DNA from: CAZIUL01 sp964542475
Lineage (GTDB): Bacteria > Planctomycetota > B15-G4 > CAYZWU01
DNA length: 64,000 nt
Direction of reading: 5' to 3'
Assembly: GCA_964542475.1 (NCBI GenBank)
Contig: CAZIUL010000011.1
Span: forward strand, 1 to 64,000
A program made the position numbers and the translations under genes. How positions within the stretch are numbered: the first letter of the stretch is position 1; each line of letters starts with the position of its first letter. The notes below the pieces were generated by a model. The model saw only the letters and a program-made list of their open reading frames with translations. It was not told the origin of the DNA and searched no databases. Shown one piece after another: positions 7,327-17,600 of the stretch.

Positions 7327-7337
7327 TGCATTATGCA
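7327..7337. promoter_or_regulatory. Probable enhancer (UAS) for sigma-54 activator
   Basis: TGCATTATGCA, an 11-base palindrome, lies 101 bp upstream of the sigma-54 promoter at 7211-7226. It is 10/11 identical to the site at 3038-3048, which sits at the same distance from the other promoter. The rest of 7227-7425 is AT-rich and holds no gene I can see. Confidence 0.65.
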
Positions 7338-7425
7338 CTCTTCTGCGATATAAATATTGCAATTAGCACCCTTGTGCTTATGATGCGGTTTAGCCGGTTT
7401 TCCGACCCCCTGTTTGTGGTCGAAA

Positions 7426-9027
7426 TCAATTCGATAGTTCAATCCGAAAAAACTCGGCGTTGCGCAGCTTGACATCCTGTTCGGCTTGGTGTGATTGGAG
7501 GAAGGCTTTCTCAGGGGTGGAGCGTTTCCGCGGCATCCTGACGAACAATGTGACAGGAGCGGAAGACCGGAGGGGGGTTGCAATCAGCGACTGGTAATCG
7601 AGCACGATCCGCGCGGAAGACTTCAGGGCAACGAGACAGGCGTTGTGAATGCTGAGCCCGTCGGCGTAAACGACAGATCCGGGGCTGGAGCCTTGGAGCG
7701 CGCGGATACGGTTCAGCACCGGGTCGATTTCGCTTTCAAGGGTCAGGTACTTCGTTGTCCCATCCCCGCAATGAAGCCTGTACGCGCGGTAGACTCCAAA
7801 GCTCACCGAGAAGATGAGCGCGGCTGATAGAAAGACGGCCAACCCATACCTGATCAACAACCCTTTGCCGTTGTTCTTGAACAGCGCCAGAACCAGCGCG
7901 ACCTGAATCAGGTAGATGGTGGGAAGGAAGTACCGAGTCTCCTGCACGTATGTCCAGGAATCGGTCCATTCAATCTCGGGTGAAATCCGGCAGGAGTAAT
8001 AACTGAAAAGGGCAACGTTCAAAACGAGGGTGAAGAACAGCAGCAGCAGGAAATAGAACGCGCGGTGCGGCTCCGGCTGGGTGGATTTTCGAGCCCTGCA
8101 GCCCAGGAAATGATGAATGATCACGGCCAGCACCAGCAGGGAAAGCAAGAGCGAGGCGGGTCTTACCAGCCCGCTCAAGGCCGGGAATCCGGCCTCGATG
8201 TTCTTGGCCAGGATGTCGGTATAAAAGAAGGCTTTCAGGGGAAAGGAATCGATGCGCAGCAGGTTGGCCGGGTACATTGTCATCCCGGCTTTTTCGATCA
8301 TTGCGGAGCCGAAGTAGCTGTGTTGAAACACAAGCATGCCGGCAAGCAGAACGAAGGAGGTGACTCCAACGATGAGTCCGCCGTACATGGCCCGCCTGTC
8401 CTTGCGCTTGAAACCCGCTAAAATCAATATCAGAGGCACAATGCCCAGGAAGGGATAGTACGCGTACCTGAAAAAGGCGGCGCCGAAGCACAGCACGCCT
8501 ATCAGGACAAAGAGGAGAGGGGTCGACCGGGATGCCCAAAGGCTTTTCAGGGCCAGGGCCGATGCCAAAAGGTACAGGGCGGCTGCCAGGTGATCGGTAG
8601 AGCCCGCGTCATAGTAGGGCGCGAAGGTGAAGGCCGAAAAGGTCATGAACAGCACAAAGGCCGTGCCGCTGAGAAGAAGGAGCCTGAACAGGACATGAAA
8701 AGCGAGGAATAGCAGGACCAGCCCCAACGCATCGAGCAGTATGGAGGAAAGCACCAGGTCTCCCTTTCCCGCGTCCAGGGCAGCCACCATCAGCGGATGC
8801 CCAACTGCCCACAGGTCCACGCGCCGGCAGTCGGTCCGGGAAAGATCGGACAGGTCAGCGGTGTTGTAAGCTATTCCTTTTCCTTCTTCAAAGCACTGGG
8901 CAATGTAGAGCTGCCGGGCCTTGTCCATGTTGAAATCCACGTAGGCGAATTCAAAATAGATCCTCCCGCAAAGCGCCATAATTGCGACGGCCAGCAGGCT
9001 GACTGATCTTGGAAAGCTGTTACGCAT
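7426..9027 (-). CDS. Polytopic membrane protein, GT-C glycosyltransferase-like
   Basis: 533 residues with about ten hydrophobic segments. The N-terminal segment is followed by a periplasmic loop with acidic residues (NMDKARQLYIAQCFEEG) where GT-C enzymes such as dolichyl-phosphate mannosyltransferases keep catalytic acids. The C-terminal ~130 residues are soluble. The topology and loop suggest transfer of sugar from a lipid carrier on the outer face of the inner membrane. No closer family is recognised and the substrate is unknown. No clear ribosome binding site precedes ATG 9027. Confidence 0.65.
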   Translation of the reverse strand: MRNSFPRSVSLLAVAIMALCGRIYFEFAYVDFNMDKARQLYIAQCFEEGKGIAYNTADLSDLSRTDCRRVDLWAVGHPLMVAALDAGKGDLVLSSILLDALGLVLLFLAFHVLFRLLLLSGTAFVLFMTFSAFTFAPYYDAGSTDHLAAALYLLASALALKSLWASRSTPLLFVLIGVLCFGAAFFRYAYYPFLGIVPLILILAGFKRKDRRAMYGGLIVGVTSFVLLAGMLVFQHSYFGSAMIEKAGMTMYPANLLRIDSFPLKAFFYTDILAKNIEAGFPALSGLVRPASLLLSLLVLAVIIHHFLGCRARKSTQPEPHRAFYFLLLLFFTLVLNVALFSYYSCRISPEIEWTDSWTYVQETRYFLPTIYLIQVALVLALFKNNGKGLLIRYGLAVFLSAALIFSVSFGVYRAYRLHCGDGTTKYLTLESEIDPVLNRIRALQGSSPGSVVYADGLSIHNACLVALKSSARIVLDYQSLIATPLRSSAPVTLFVRMPRKRSTPEKAFLQSHQAEQDVKLRNAEFFRIELSN

Positions 9028-9095
9028 GGCTTGTTAGATCTCGATTGTTTGTGTAATTGAGTCAAGCAATGTGGTCGGAGTATTATGGCATAAGA

Positions 9096-9118
9096 GGTTC
9101 AAGGTTCAAAGGTTCAAG
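9096..9118 (+). repeat. Short tandem GGTTCAA-type repeat
   Basis: Three units of GGTTCAA(G/A) follow each other in the gap between the membrane-protein gene and the regulator gene. Related arrays lie at 14603-14623 and 31157-31188. The role is unknown. Confidence 0.6.
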
Positions 9119-9169
9119 AATGCGGAGGAATACGGGGGCTCTGTCCCTTATTAAGTCCTGCCTACTGCC

Positions 9170-10525
9170 CTATCCGTCCTCGGGAGTTTCGATCCCCAGC
9201 TTCTTGATCTTCCGCCAGAGGGTGGTCTTGTTGATGCCGAGCTCCATGGCTGTTGTGGTTCGCTTCCAGTTGTTTCTCTTCAACGCCTCGTAGATCGCGC
9301 GGGTCTCTATCTCGGCGAGTGTCATGCCAGGGGACGGGGCGCCCGGTTCGTCAGGTGCGAGATGCTCGGGCAGGCAGTCGAGGTCGATCGTCTCCCCGCG
9401 GCAGAGGATGAACGCGTGCTCAATCGCGTTTTCGAGCTCGCGCGCGTTGCCGGGCCAGTCGTGCGCCATGAACCGCGCCGTGACCCGGGGCGAAACGCCC
9501 GCCACGTTACGGTCGCGCATGCGGTTAAGCCGCCCGATGAAGTGATCTGCAAGCAGGGGTATATCCTCCTTCCGCTCCCTGAGCGGGGGCAGAGTGATCC
9601 TGACAACATTCACACGGTAGTAAAGATCTTTGCGGAACTTCTCCTTCTTCATGAGCGCCTCGATGTTCCTGTTCGTTGCACACAGCACCCTGACATCGGC
9701 TTTCACGGGATCGCTAGAGCCGAGCGGTTCGTACTCCCTTTCCTGGAGCACGCGCAAGAGCCGGACCTGGAGAGCGGGCGACACATCCCCTATTTCGTCG
9801 AGGAAGATGGTTCCCCCATCGGCCTGCCTGAACCTACCCGGCTTGTCGCCGGCCGCGCCAGTGAAAGCGCCTTTGACATGCCCGAAGAGCTCTGATTCGA
9901 GAAGGGTGTCCGGGAGCGCGCCGCAGTTCACAGCAACGAATGGCCCGTGCTTCCGGCCTGAAAGCGAATGGATCGCGCGCGCGACGAGCTCCTTTCCGGT
10001 CCCGCTTTCGCCGGTGATGAGAACCGTGCTTTCCGAGACCGCGATCTCGGGAAGGATCGCGAAGATCTTGCGCATCTTGTGGCTTCCGGAGATGATGTCC
10101 GCGAATGTGTAGCCCGCGGCCAGCTCCTTTCGAAGCTCTTCCACCAACGACAGGTCGCGGAACGTTTCCACGCCGCCGATAACTCCGCCGGACCCGTCCT
10201 TAAGCAGCGCTGTGGAGATGCTGATGGGTACTCGCTTTCCATCGGTCTTCAAGATGTCGACTGCACGGTTGATGACCGGCTTCCCGGTTTCGATGGTCTC
10301 CTTGAGCGCGCAGGAATTCTCGCAGATGTCCGCCCTGAACACCTCGCAGCACTGCCTTCCGACCGCCTCATCCCTGGATATGCCGGTGATCTCCTCTGCC
10401 GCGCGGTTGAAAGAGGTAACGCGCCATTCGCGGTCCACGGTGAACACGCCGTCGGCAATTGAGTCGAGAATTGTCGCTCTCCAGTCCGGGGGCAGAGCGT
10501 TAACCGTTTGGTTTTCGCTTTTCAT
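9170..10525 (-). CDS. Sigma-54-dependent activator, Cys-rich PAS + AAA+ + Fis HTH
   Basis: 451 residues. Residues ~15-130 form a PAS domain with a cysteine set QCCEVFRADICENSC. Residues ~140-375 form the AAA+ core with Walker A GESGTGKE, the sigma-54 contact loop GAFTGA and Walker B GTIFLDEIGD. The Fis-type helix-turn-helix is at the end (AMELGINKTTLWRKIKK). It has no receiver domain, so the signal is sensed directly, probably redox or a metal/Fe-S cluster through the PAS cysteines. It sits next to two sigma-54 promoters with matching enhancers, as in the Desulfovibrio ORP locus, which is controlled by sigma-54 and a cognate activator. It is therefore the likely activator. Confidence 0.95.
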   Translation of the reverse strand: MKSENQTVNALPPDWRATILDSIADGVFTVDREWRVTSFNRAAEEITGISRDEAVGRQCCEVFRADICENSCALKETIETGKPVINRAVDILKTDGKRVPISISTALLKDGSGGVIGGVETFRDLSLVEELRKELAAGYTFADIISGSHKMRKIFAILPEIAVSESTVLITGESGTGKELVARAIHSLSGRKHGPFVAVNCGALPDTLLESELFGHVKGAFTGAAGDKPGRFRQADGGTIFLDEIGDVSPALQVRLLRVLQEREYEPLGSSDPVKADVRVLCATNRNIEALMKKEKFRKDLYYRVNVVRITLPPLRERKEDIPLLADHFIGRLNRMRDRNVAGVSPRVTARFMAHDWPGNARELENAIEHAFILCRGETIDLDCLPEHLAPDEPGAPSPGMTLAEIETRAIYEALKRNNWKRTTTAMELGINKTTLWRKIKKLGIETPEDG

Positions 10526-10578
10526 GGGATTGAATGGTACTGCAAAATTAATGGCGGGTTAATTGATTTTCATATTAT

Positions 10579-10602
10579 TGGGCGGGCGGCCGGTCGCCCC
10601 CG
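10579..10602. repeat. Short GC-rich inverted repeat
   Basis: A GGGCGGGCGGCCGGTCGCCCCCGC hairpin-like sequence lies between the regulator and the kinase pseudogene, similar to the one at 1355-1375. There is no T-run after it. Confidence 0.4.
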
Positions 10603-10667
10603 CATCAACATGCCGCTCGGCCGTGCGGCTTGAGATTCGTTTCGTCGTCCTCGGCCGGCAGGATCGT

Positions 10668-11744
10668 CTATGTGCCGCCCCGCACGGGACCTTCGATCTT
10701 GTCGCCTACAGAACCGGCGAAGCGCCCGACAAGCGGCAGGTAAACCTTGAACGTCGTGCCTTTGCCTACCTCGCTGTAAGCGCAGACCATCCCCTTGTGC
10801 TGCTTGACAAGACCATAGACGGTCGAGAGCCCCAGCCCCGTGCCTTCACCGACATCCTTGGTCGTGAAGAACGGCTCGAAGATGCTGGCGAGCGTCTCTT
10901 CGTCCATGCCGCACCCCGTGTCGGTAACGCTGAGCAGAACATATCGCCCCGGTTCGGCCCAGGCGTGGGTCTTACAGTAGTCCTCGTCGATCCGCACGTT
11001 CTCGGTCTCGATCGTAATCGTGCCGCCCTAGGCCCAGCCGACCGCTCCTCGATGTGCTCGCGCGCAGCAGCGAACCACACCCCGGTCGGCATGGAGAGGC
11101 CGATGCCGCCCCGGATGTCGCCCTCCTGGTAGCCCTGATGCCCGTGGCACTTCAGGCAGGGCTGTTTTCACCACCATCGGACGCATCATACGCAGGCACG
11201 GCACACCGTCGACCTTGGTGAACGCCATGACTTCCGTTTCGCCCCGTTCGAAGGACTCGAACGCCGCCCGTTCCCACTTGTCGGGCGCGTTTTCGGGACG
11301 CAACGGATTGAGGCTCGTGATGCGTCCCCTGGCGTTGTACAGTTCCCCAAAGTCCTCCATTATCTGGCGCACCATGCAGGCCGGGCTTATCAGCGTGAGT
11401 TTCTGACCCGCTGTTGTCACGACATCGCGGTGTGGGAGATGCGAGAGATGGGGGTTGGGTGGGGTTTTCTCGGTCGGCGGCACATAGACGCCGCCGTGTG
11501 CCGCGCCCCAGAAGCGAAAGGCCTGGTCTTTGAGAAAATGCGCGCGGGCCTCGTTCTTGGCGAGTTCGCGCGCGATCTGCATCTCATGTCGCGCGTCCCA
11601 CAGGCCGAGGCCGACGATGAACAGCGTCCACACTACCGCAATTAGCAGAACGTAACTCCTCAGGCCGAGCGATCGTTTCGGGGGCTGAGCAGATTCTGAC
11701 ATGGTATGTGTGGATGGTTTCCGGGCTTGATTGGACGGTGCCAT
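10668..11744 (-). pseudogene. Decayed DUF3365 heme-sensor histidine kinase
   Basis: The N-terminal part (from ATG 11744, ribosome binding site GGAGAGG) has one membrane segment (SYVLLIAVVWTLFIVGLGL) and a DUF3365 (Tll0287-like) sensor domain. The frame breaks at 11159-11161, where CCC stands for an expected CC. In the next frame the missing heme-c motif CLKCH is read at 11144-11158, followed by GHQGYQEGDIRGGIGLSMPTG. After about 11035 the dimerisation/phosphoacceptor part (HAMP, PAS, H-box, N-box) is absent. The frame resumes inside the ATPase domain, with the G-boxes DTGCGMDE and GEGTGLGLSTVYGLVKQHKG, and stops at 10668. A one-base insertion plus an internal deletion means no working kinase. 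Confidence 0.88.
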
Positions 11745-12139
11745 GGTGCGCCACCTCTCCTTGTCGACCTTGCCGGTGGACTGTCATCCGGGCCGAGCAT
11801 GCGCTTTGTCGGATGCCTGCCCTTGCCTTGTCCATACTCTACCCATACCGAGTCGAATGTCTACCCTTGCTTTTTTCGGTTGTGTCTTCTGAAAGCTCGA
11901 TGCCGCCATAGTACAACGGCTTAATGATCGTGCAATAGCAGAGTCGGCAGCCGCCGATCCGGTTCCTTGGAAATAGTGCTTCGTCCGCTGTTAACCTTTA
12001 ACATAATGGTCTTATTGGAGCATCAGATAGCGATTCCGCTCGTTTCATTTTCCAAGCGAAGGGATGCTGTGATGAACGCTTCGTGAAGCGGAACCGGCAT
12101 TTCATTCGAATCCGGCTCAGATCCGGTCTATAATTCAAG
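11745..12139. other. Intergenic region, no gene seen
   Basis: About 400 bases upstream of the kinase pseudogene. A weak sigma-70-like pair on the minus strand (TTGCAC at 11930-11935, TACTAT at 11908-11913, 16-base spacing) could be its promoter. No coding signal was found on either strand. Confidence 0.4.
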
Positions 12140-12312
12140 GCCGCTTATTTCATACTCTTCGTCGCGAGGTAGCTGTAAACTGTGTTGTGGCAAGGCGCAT
12201 GTTAGGAGACGACCGCAGGCCTGTTCCTACAGGTTGAGGATCGTCTCCTGGCATGAAACGAAGCCACAGCGCAGTTTACGGTGCCGCAGCAGGAGAGGAT
12301 GAAATATGCGGG
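12140..12312 (+). repeat. Full palindromic element (copy 3)
   Basis: A complete copy of the ~173-bp imperfect palindrome. The left arm (CCGCTTATTTCATACTC...) is the reverse complement, about 70% identical, of the right arm (...GAGGATGAAATATGCGGG). The centre is the hairpin CCTGT-TCCT-ACAGG. The element ends just before the sulfatase-like gene, and ATG at 12306 inside its right end is in frame with that gene. Confidence 0.9.
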
Positions 12313-12356
12313 CAAGGGCATGGCTGATCAATATGAACTTCGCGGAGGTACCCGGG

Positions 12357-14564
12357 TTGCGCTTGTTAAAATGCTATAAACGAAACCCCCTCTTTGCGGC
12401 CGCCCTGGCCGCGCTGCTCCTCGCGGCCGGCGGGTGTGGGGACAAGCCCTGCCTCGAGCGGGAGCTCCATCTCCTGGACATCGGTTTCGAGATCGTAACG
12501 GACGCTGAAATCCCTCCAAAGGCAATAAAAGCGGGCACGCGGCAGTTCCGCGCGGTCGCGCTTGACAAGGGAAAAGGCCTTTTTATCAAAGACATTCCCT
12601 GGCCTGAAAAAGGAAGCCTCGCGGTTACTTGGAGCCATGCCCCGGACACAAAGCCGGGAAGCACGGCAAACCTGGCCGTCTCCCTGTGCAGACACGGAAA
12701 AGAGATGAAAAGGCTCGGCACAATCCAACTCACAGCAGGAGAGGAGCCGTGCTACTCGACAAATGTGCTGGCTTGGAACGGGCTGGAGCATGGCCGGGGG
12801 CAATACGACCTTTCGTTTCTCATCGCGGACAGCGGGGAATCCTGGCTGTGCGACGGAGGCGTGCTACATCACACGGAGCCGTTCGAAGCCGTGGACAAGC
12901 CCGAGAGACCTCACCTGGTGCTTATTCTCATCGACACCCTGAGGGCCGACCACATGGGCTGCTACGGGTACGGCCGGAACACAACTCCCGCAATCGACCT
13001 GGTGGCTGACCAGGGGCTTCTGTTCGCGGACGTGTGGGCGCAGACCTCGTGGACCAAGCCGTCGACAGCATCGATACTCTCGTCTTTGCCGTCCTACGAC
13101 CACGGGGCTGTGAAACGGTTCGATCTTCTGGCTGACCGCGTGTGGACGCTTTCGGAGGAGCTGAAAGCCAGGGGTTACAGAACATGCGCGTTTGTGGCGA
13201 ACGGCTGGATTGGAAACGCGCATTTCAACTTCAACCAGGGCTATGATCATTTCATCAAGGTGGACGGCGCAGACCCTGATGTGAAAGGAAGGGCATGCGA
13301 AGTTTTGAGGCGCGGCACCGAATGGCTGGCCCGCATGGGGGATGAACCCTGCTTTCTCTTTCTTCACCTGATCGACCCGCACTCTCCTTACACACCGCCG
13401 GAAGAGATTGCGGCGAAGTTCGACAGGGGGTTCGAAGCAGGTGTCGCGCCGTATCCCACCGGCGATAACGGTTTCAGGAGCAGGCCTCTTGATGAGAACG
13501 AGGCAAAGCATCTCGTGGACCTGTATGATGCGGAAATCGCCGCTGCGGACCGGTCGGTCGGCTGTTTCGTTGAAAGCCTCGACGAGCTCGGACTCCGTGA
13601 CTCGACAGTGCTCGTGGTGACCTCCGACCACGGGGAGGAGTTCCTGGAACACGGGGGGTTGGAGCACGGGGAAACGCTGTTCGAGGAACAGCTCAAGGTC
13701 CCGCTGATCATGTCAGGACCCGGCGTCCCGCGTAGCGAAACCCACGGCGGGCTGGTACGGCACATCGACATCGCGCCCATGGCGCTCGGCGCACTCGATC
13801 TTTCGGTACCTTCACGGTTCAAGGGCAGGAACGCGCTGAAAAGCGGGACCGCTCCCCTTGGCTGGGTCTTTGCGGATCTCGACAAGAACGAACACAGGGC
13901 CATCGCGGTCCGTGCGAAAGGAATGAAACTCATCCGCACGTACGAGCCCGAAGAGTCCGCGCGACTCTACGACCTGTCCAGCGATCCGCTCGAGCTGAGC
14001 GATATCGCCTCAGAAAAGAAAACGGCTGTCGAGGCGCTCACCAGGCTCACCTTGCCTTATGAAGCCCAGGTTTCGAGGCCAGGCCTGTACATAGCCGTGA
14101 AAAACAACGGCGAAATAAAAAGCTTCGAGGTCCAGATCGGAGGAAGGGAAAGCCCGATAGACGAATACGTGATCAGGATGTGCGAGGAGATGGACTTCTT
14201 CGAACCCATGAAAGAGATAAAGGGCGCCAGGTTCGTGCTCAAGTGCGATGCACCTGATGACATCGACCTGATCTATATCATCTCCGAAACCAGGGGAAGC
14301 CTGGGCATGACCGTCACGGCGGACAGCGCTTACATCGAGCCTGCCCTGGTCACGGTCGGGAGCGACGGGAGCATGGAAGGCGGCTGGCCGTTCATGGTGA
14401 ATGACGGGTTCGAGAAAGCGATCGTATCCCCCAGCCCTCCGGTGAACCTGAACGATCTCCTGAAACCCGGGGGCGCGGCAGTGCTCAAGGTTCTTCCAAG
14501 GGACGGCTTCGACGGCATCCCGCAGGCGGACATCGAAGAGCTGAAGAGCATCGGGTATTTCTAG
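12357..14564 (+). CDS. Sulfatase-like hydrolase, lipoprotein, Thr at nucleophile position
   Basis: 735 residues of the alkaline-phosphatase/sulfatase superfamily. A TTG start at 12357 is chosen: it has GGAGGT seven bases upstream and gives a short lipoprotein signal ending LLLAAGGC. An in-frame ATG at 12306 lies inside the palindromic element but has no ribosome binding site. Metal-site motifs are visible (LILIDTLRADHMGCYGYG; TSDHGEEFLEHGG). Where true sulfatases have CxPSR the sequence is SWTKPSTAS, so Cys/Ser for formylglycine is replaced by Thr. A phosphoesterase or phosphotransferase activity is thus as likely as sulfate release. The last ~150 residues form an extra domain. Confidence 0.85.
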   Translation: MRLLKCYKRNPLFAAALAALLLAAGGCGDKPCLERELHLLDIGFEIVTDAEIPPKAIKAGTRQFRAVALDKGKGLFIKDIPWPEKGSLAVTWSHAPDTKPGSTANLAVSLCRHGKEMKRLGTIQLTAGEEPCYSTNVLAWNGLEHGRGQYDLSFLIADSGESWLCDGGVLHHTEPFEAVDKPERPHLVLILIDTLRADHMGCYGYGRNTTPAIDLVADQGLLFADVWAQTSWTKPSTASILSSLPSYDHGAVKRFDLLADRVWTLSEELKARGYRTCAFVANGWIGNAHFNFNQGYDHFIKVDGADPDVKGRACEVLRRGTEWLARMGDEPCFLFLHLIDPHSPYTPPEEIAAKFDRGFEAGVAPYPTGDNGFRSRPLDENEAKHLVDLYDAEIAAADRSVGCFVESLDELGLRDSTVLVVTSDHGEEFLEHGGLEHGETLFEEQLKVPLIMSGPGVPRSETHGGLVRHIDIAPMALGALDLSVPSRFKGRNALKSGTAPLGWVFADLDKNEHRAIAVRAKGMKLIRTYEPEESARLYDLSSDPLELSDIASEKKTAVEALTRLTLPYEAQVSRPGLYIAVKNNGEIKSFEVQIGGRESPIDEYVIRMCEEMDFFEPMKEIKGARFVLKCDAPDDIDLIYIISETRGSLGMTVTADSAYIEPALVTVGSDGSMEGGWPFMVNDGFEKAIVSPSPPVNLNDLLKPGGAAVLKVLPRDGFDGIPQADIEELKSIGYF

Positions 14565-14602
14565 GGACTGAAATCGGGATCAAGATCGGAGAAAGTGCTT
14601 GG

Positions 14603-14623
14603 GTGTTCAGTGTTCAATGTTCG
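14603..14623 (+). repeat. Short tandem GTTCAGT-type repeat
   Basis: Units GTTCAGT, GTTCAAT, GTTC follow each other just before the PQQ-propeller gene, related to the arrays at 9096 and 31157. Confidence 0.5.
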
Positions 14624-14637
14624 GGAAAGAACCAACT

Positions 14638-17600
14638 ATGAAGGTAACCCAGTTTATCGGATCACGGGGTTTGCTAACGGCATTGGTGTTGTTGATGGTA
14701 TCAACCGCATCCTTTGCATCGCAGGCGGTTTCACAGGATCTTATAACCGGCTCCATCTTGAAGGAGCTGCGTGCCAAGGGAGGCGGCCTGGTCGTGCACC
14801 TGGGATGCGGGGACGGCAGCCTGACATGCGCCCTGCACATCGATGACCGTTTTCCGGTTCAAGGACTGGACACCGATCCGCAAAAGGTCGCTGCAGCTCG
14901 CGGGCACATCGATTCAAGGGGTTTGTACGGGCCGGTGTCCGCAACCCGCTGGGACGGCGAAAACCTGCCGTATATCGACAACCTCGTGAAGGTGATCGTT
15001 GTATCCGGCGCCGGATGCCGGGTGCCGTGGAAAGAGTTCGACAGGGTGCTGACCCCGGGGGGCGAGGCCGTGATCAGGAAAAAAGGCAACGAACGGCTTC
15101 TTTCCGATGCTGGGCGCGAAGCTTGTGCTGTGAGCAGCGGTTATGTAAAAATCACAAAACCGTATCCTTGCGATATCGATGAATGGTCGCACTACCTCCA
15201 TGGGCCGGACAACAACGCTGTTGCGCACGACACGGTTGTCGGGCCGCCCAGGCACATGCAGTGGACAGCATCCCCGGAATGGACACGAAACCACCACAAG
15301 CTGAACAGCATCAGCGCCTGTGTATCAGCGGGAGGCAGGATTTTCTACATCGTTGACGAAGCAACGGCCGCGAACATGTTTGTGCCCGGCAAATGGAACA
15401 TAACCGCCCGGGACGCGTTCAGCGGCACGCTGCTCTGGAAAAAGCCGCTCGCCTCATGGGCCTTTCACCGCATCCGCTTCCGCTCCGGACCGCCGCAGGT
15501 GACCAGGCTGCTGATCGCCTCGGGCGAACACGTTTATGCCCCTCGCGGGCTTGACGATCCGGTGTTGAAGCTCGATGCTGCTACAGGGGATACGATCACC
15601 ACATACCGGAACACGGAGGGCGCCGAAGAGATGGTTCTCAGCAACGGCGTCCTGCTGGTCATCAAGGGCTCGCCTGTTCCGGAACATGCGAACAAACATC
15701 CCGATTTTTTGGAGATGTTCGTAACGCCGAACCGGAAGACGCTGGTGGCCGTGGACACGGATTCGGGCGAAACCATCTGGACATGGTCGAAGCCGGGCTC
15801 GAATCCGCGGCCGGAAACCCTCGCATCCGATGGAGGAAAGGTGTTCATGCAGGCGGCCGACGGTGTCGTCTGCCTTGACTTGAAAAGCGGCGATGAGCTT
15901 TGGAGTTACGGGAAGACATCGGACCGGGACAGCTACGCGCTGTCTTTCGGCAAACACACGCTCGTAGTGTCGGATGGCGTTGTTCTTTGCAACCTGGCCG
16001 GGGAGGTGGCCGCTCTTTGTGCGGAATCCGGGAAAAAGCTGTGGCAGCGGCGCGCGGCTGAGCACGGCTTTCACTCTCCGCTGGACATCTTCGTGATCAA
16101 CGGCCGCGTTTGGCTCGGAGCAAAAAGGCGGGATTCCGTTGCGCCGCCCGCGACCGAAGATTTCAGCAGGGGGCTGGACCTGTTTACCGGCGAGGTCGAA
16201 ACCGTGAACACGGTGATGGCCGAGCTCCAGACAGCGGGCCACCATCACCGGTGTCACAGGGAAAAGGCGACAACCAAGTATATCATGACTGGAAAGCGGG
16301 GAGTGGAGATGATGGATCTCGAGGGCGAAAACCACTTTCGCGCCAACTGGGTGCGCGGGTCATGCCAGATTGGGTACACACCGGCCAACGGGCTGCTGTA
16401 CACGCCGCCGAATTCGTGCGGCTGCTACATGGAGGCCATGCTTCGCGGGTTCAACGCGCTTGCATCGGAACGGCCGGTGCTTTCGGAAGCCGCGCGCCTT
16501 GTGCCTGACAACAAGAGGATGGAAAAGGGCCCTGCCTACGAAAGCACAAGCTTTGCGCCCGCAAAGATGCATCGCCCCGGAGAGTGGGCCGCATACCGCT
16601 CAGGCCCGCTGCGTAACGGCATAGCTGAGACCGAGCTGCCGGTCGACCTGGAAAAAAGCTGGGCCGCTGACATTGGCGGCGCATTGACGCAGCCGGTGGC
16701 AGCGGGCGGCATGGTTGTTGTGTCCTCGATCGACAAGAACACCGTCTGCGCCCTCGATGAAAGCAGCGGCGAAACCGCGTGGACATTCACCTGCGGCGGA
16801 AGGGTGGATTCGCCTCCATCCATCTACAGCGGGAAGGTGTACTTCGGAAGCGGGGACGGACACGTGTACTGCCTCACGCTGGAGACAGGCCAACTCATGT
16901 GGCGGTTCATGTGCGCGCCCATGGACATGCGCGCGGTCTCGTACGACCGGGTCGAATCGCTCTGGCCGGTGCACGGCAGCGTGCTTGTGCTCGATGGCAA
17001 AATCATCTGCTCCGCCGGACGATCCACCTGGCTCGACAACGGCATATACCTCTATTCGCTGGACCCTGATACGGGCGAGCTGCTGAACAGTTACCATTTT
17101 AAAAACAGGCATCCCGAGTTCAGGAACCATGAGGACGAAGCGGATGAAAAATTCGATAAACGGCTCGATCAGTGCGTGACCGATTACAAGACATACCTTC
17201 AATCGGACAGGAGCGACTCCTTCTCGATGAGCAGCGGCACAACATCGGATGTGCTCGTGAGCGACGGAGAGGATCTGTTTCTTCACCACGTCAGGTTCAC
17301 ATCCGGGCTCGAGCGTGTACAGGTGATGTCCCCGCACCTTTTCAGCACCTCCAGCCTTCTGGACGGCACCGAAAACCACCGTTCGCACTGGGTGCTTGGA
17401 AACGGTGATTTCAGCCGGACAATTGTCGCCTACCCGTGGATAGTGAATCGCGGCGGGCTCATCCGTGGTTTTGGTCTCGATGCCCCGTACGGCGTGACAA
17501 TGGTGTTCACAGAGGATGCTGTGTGGGGTGTTCACCGAAAAGGGGGCGCAAGCGGGAAGTACACGCTTTTTGAACGCGAGAACAAGCCTGCATCAATACC

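Noticed and set aside
7356..7373. Second sigma-54-like sequence on the minus strand (GGGTGCTAATTGCA)
   Set aside because: The GG to GC distance is 9 or 8, not 10, which sigma-54 does not accept.
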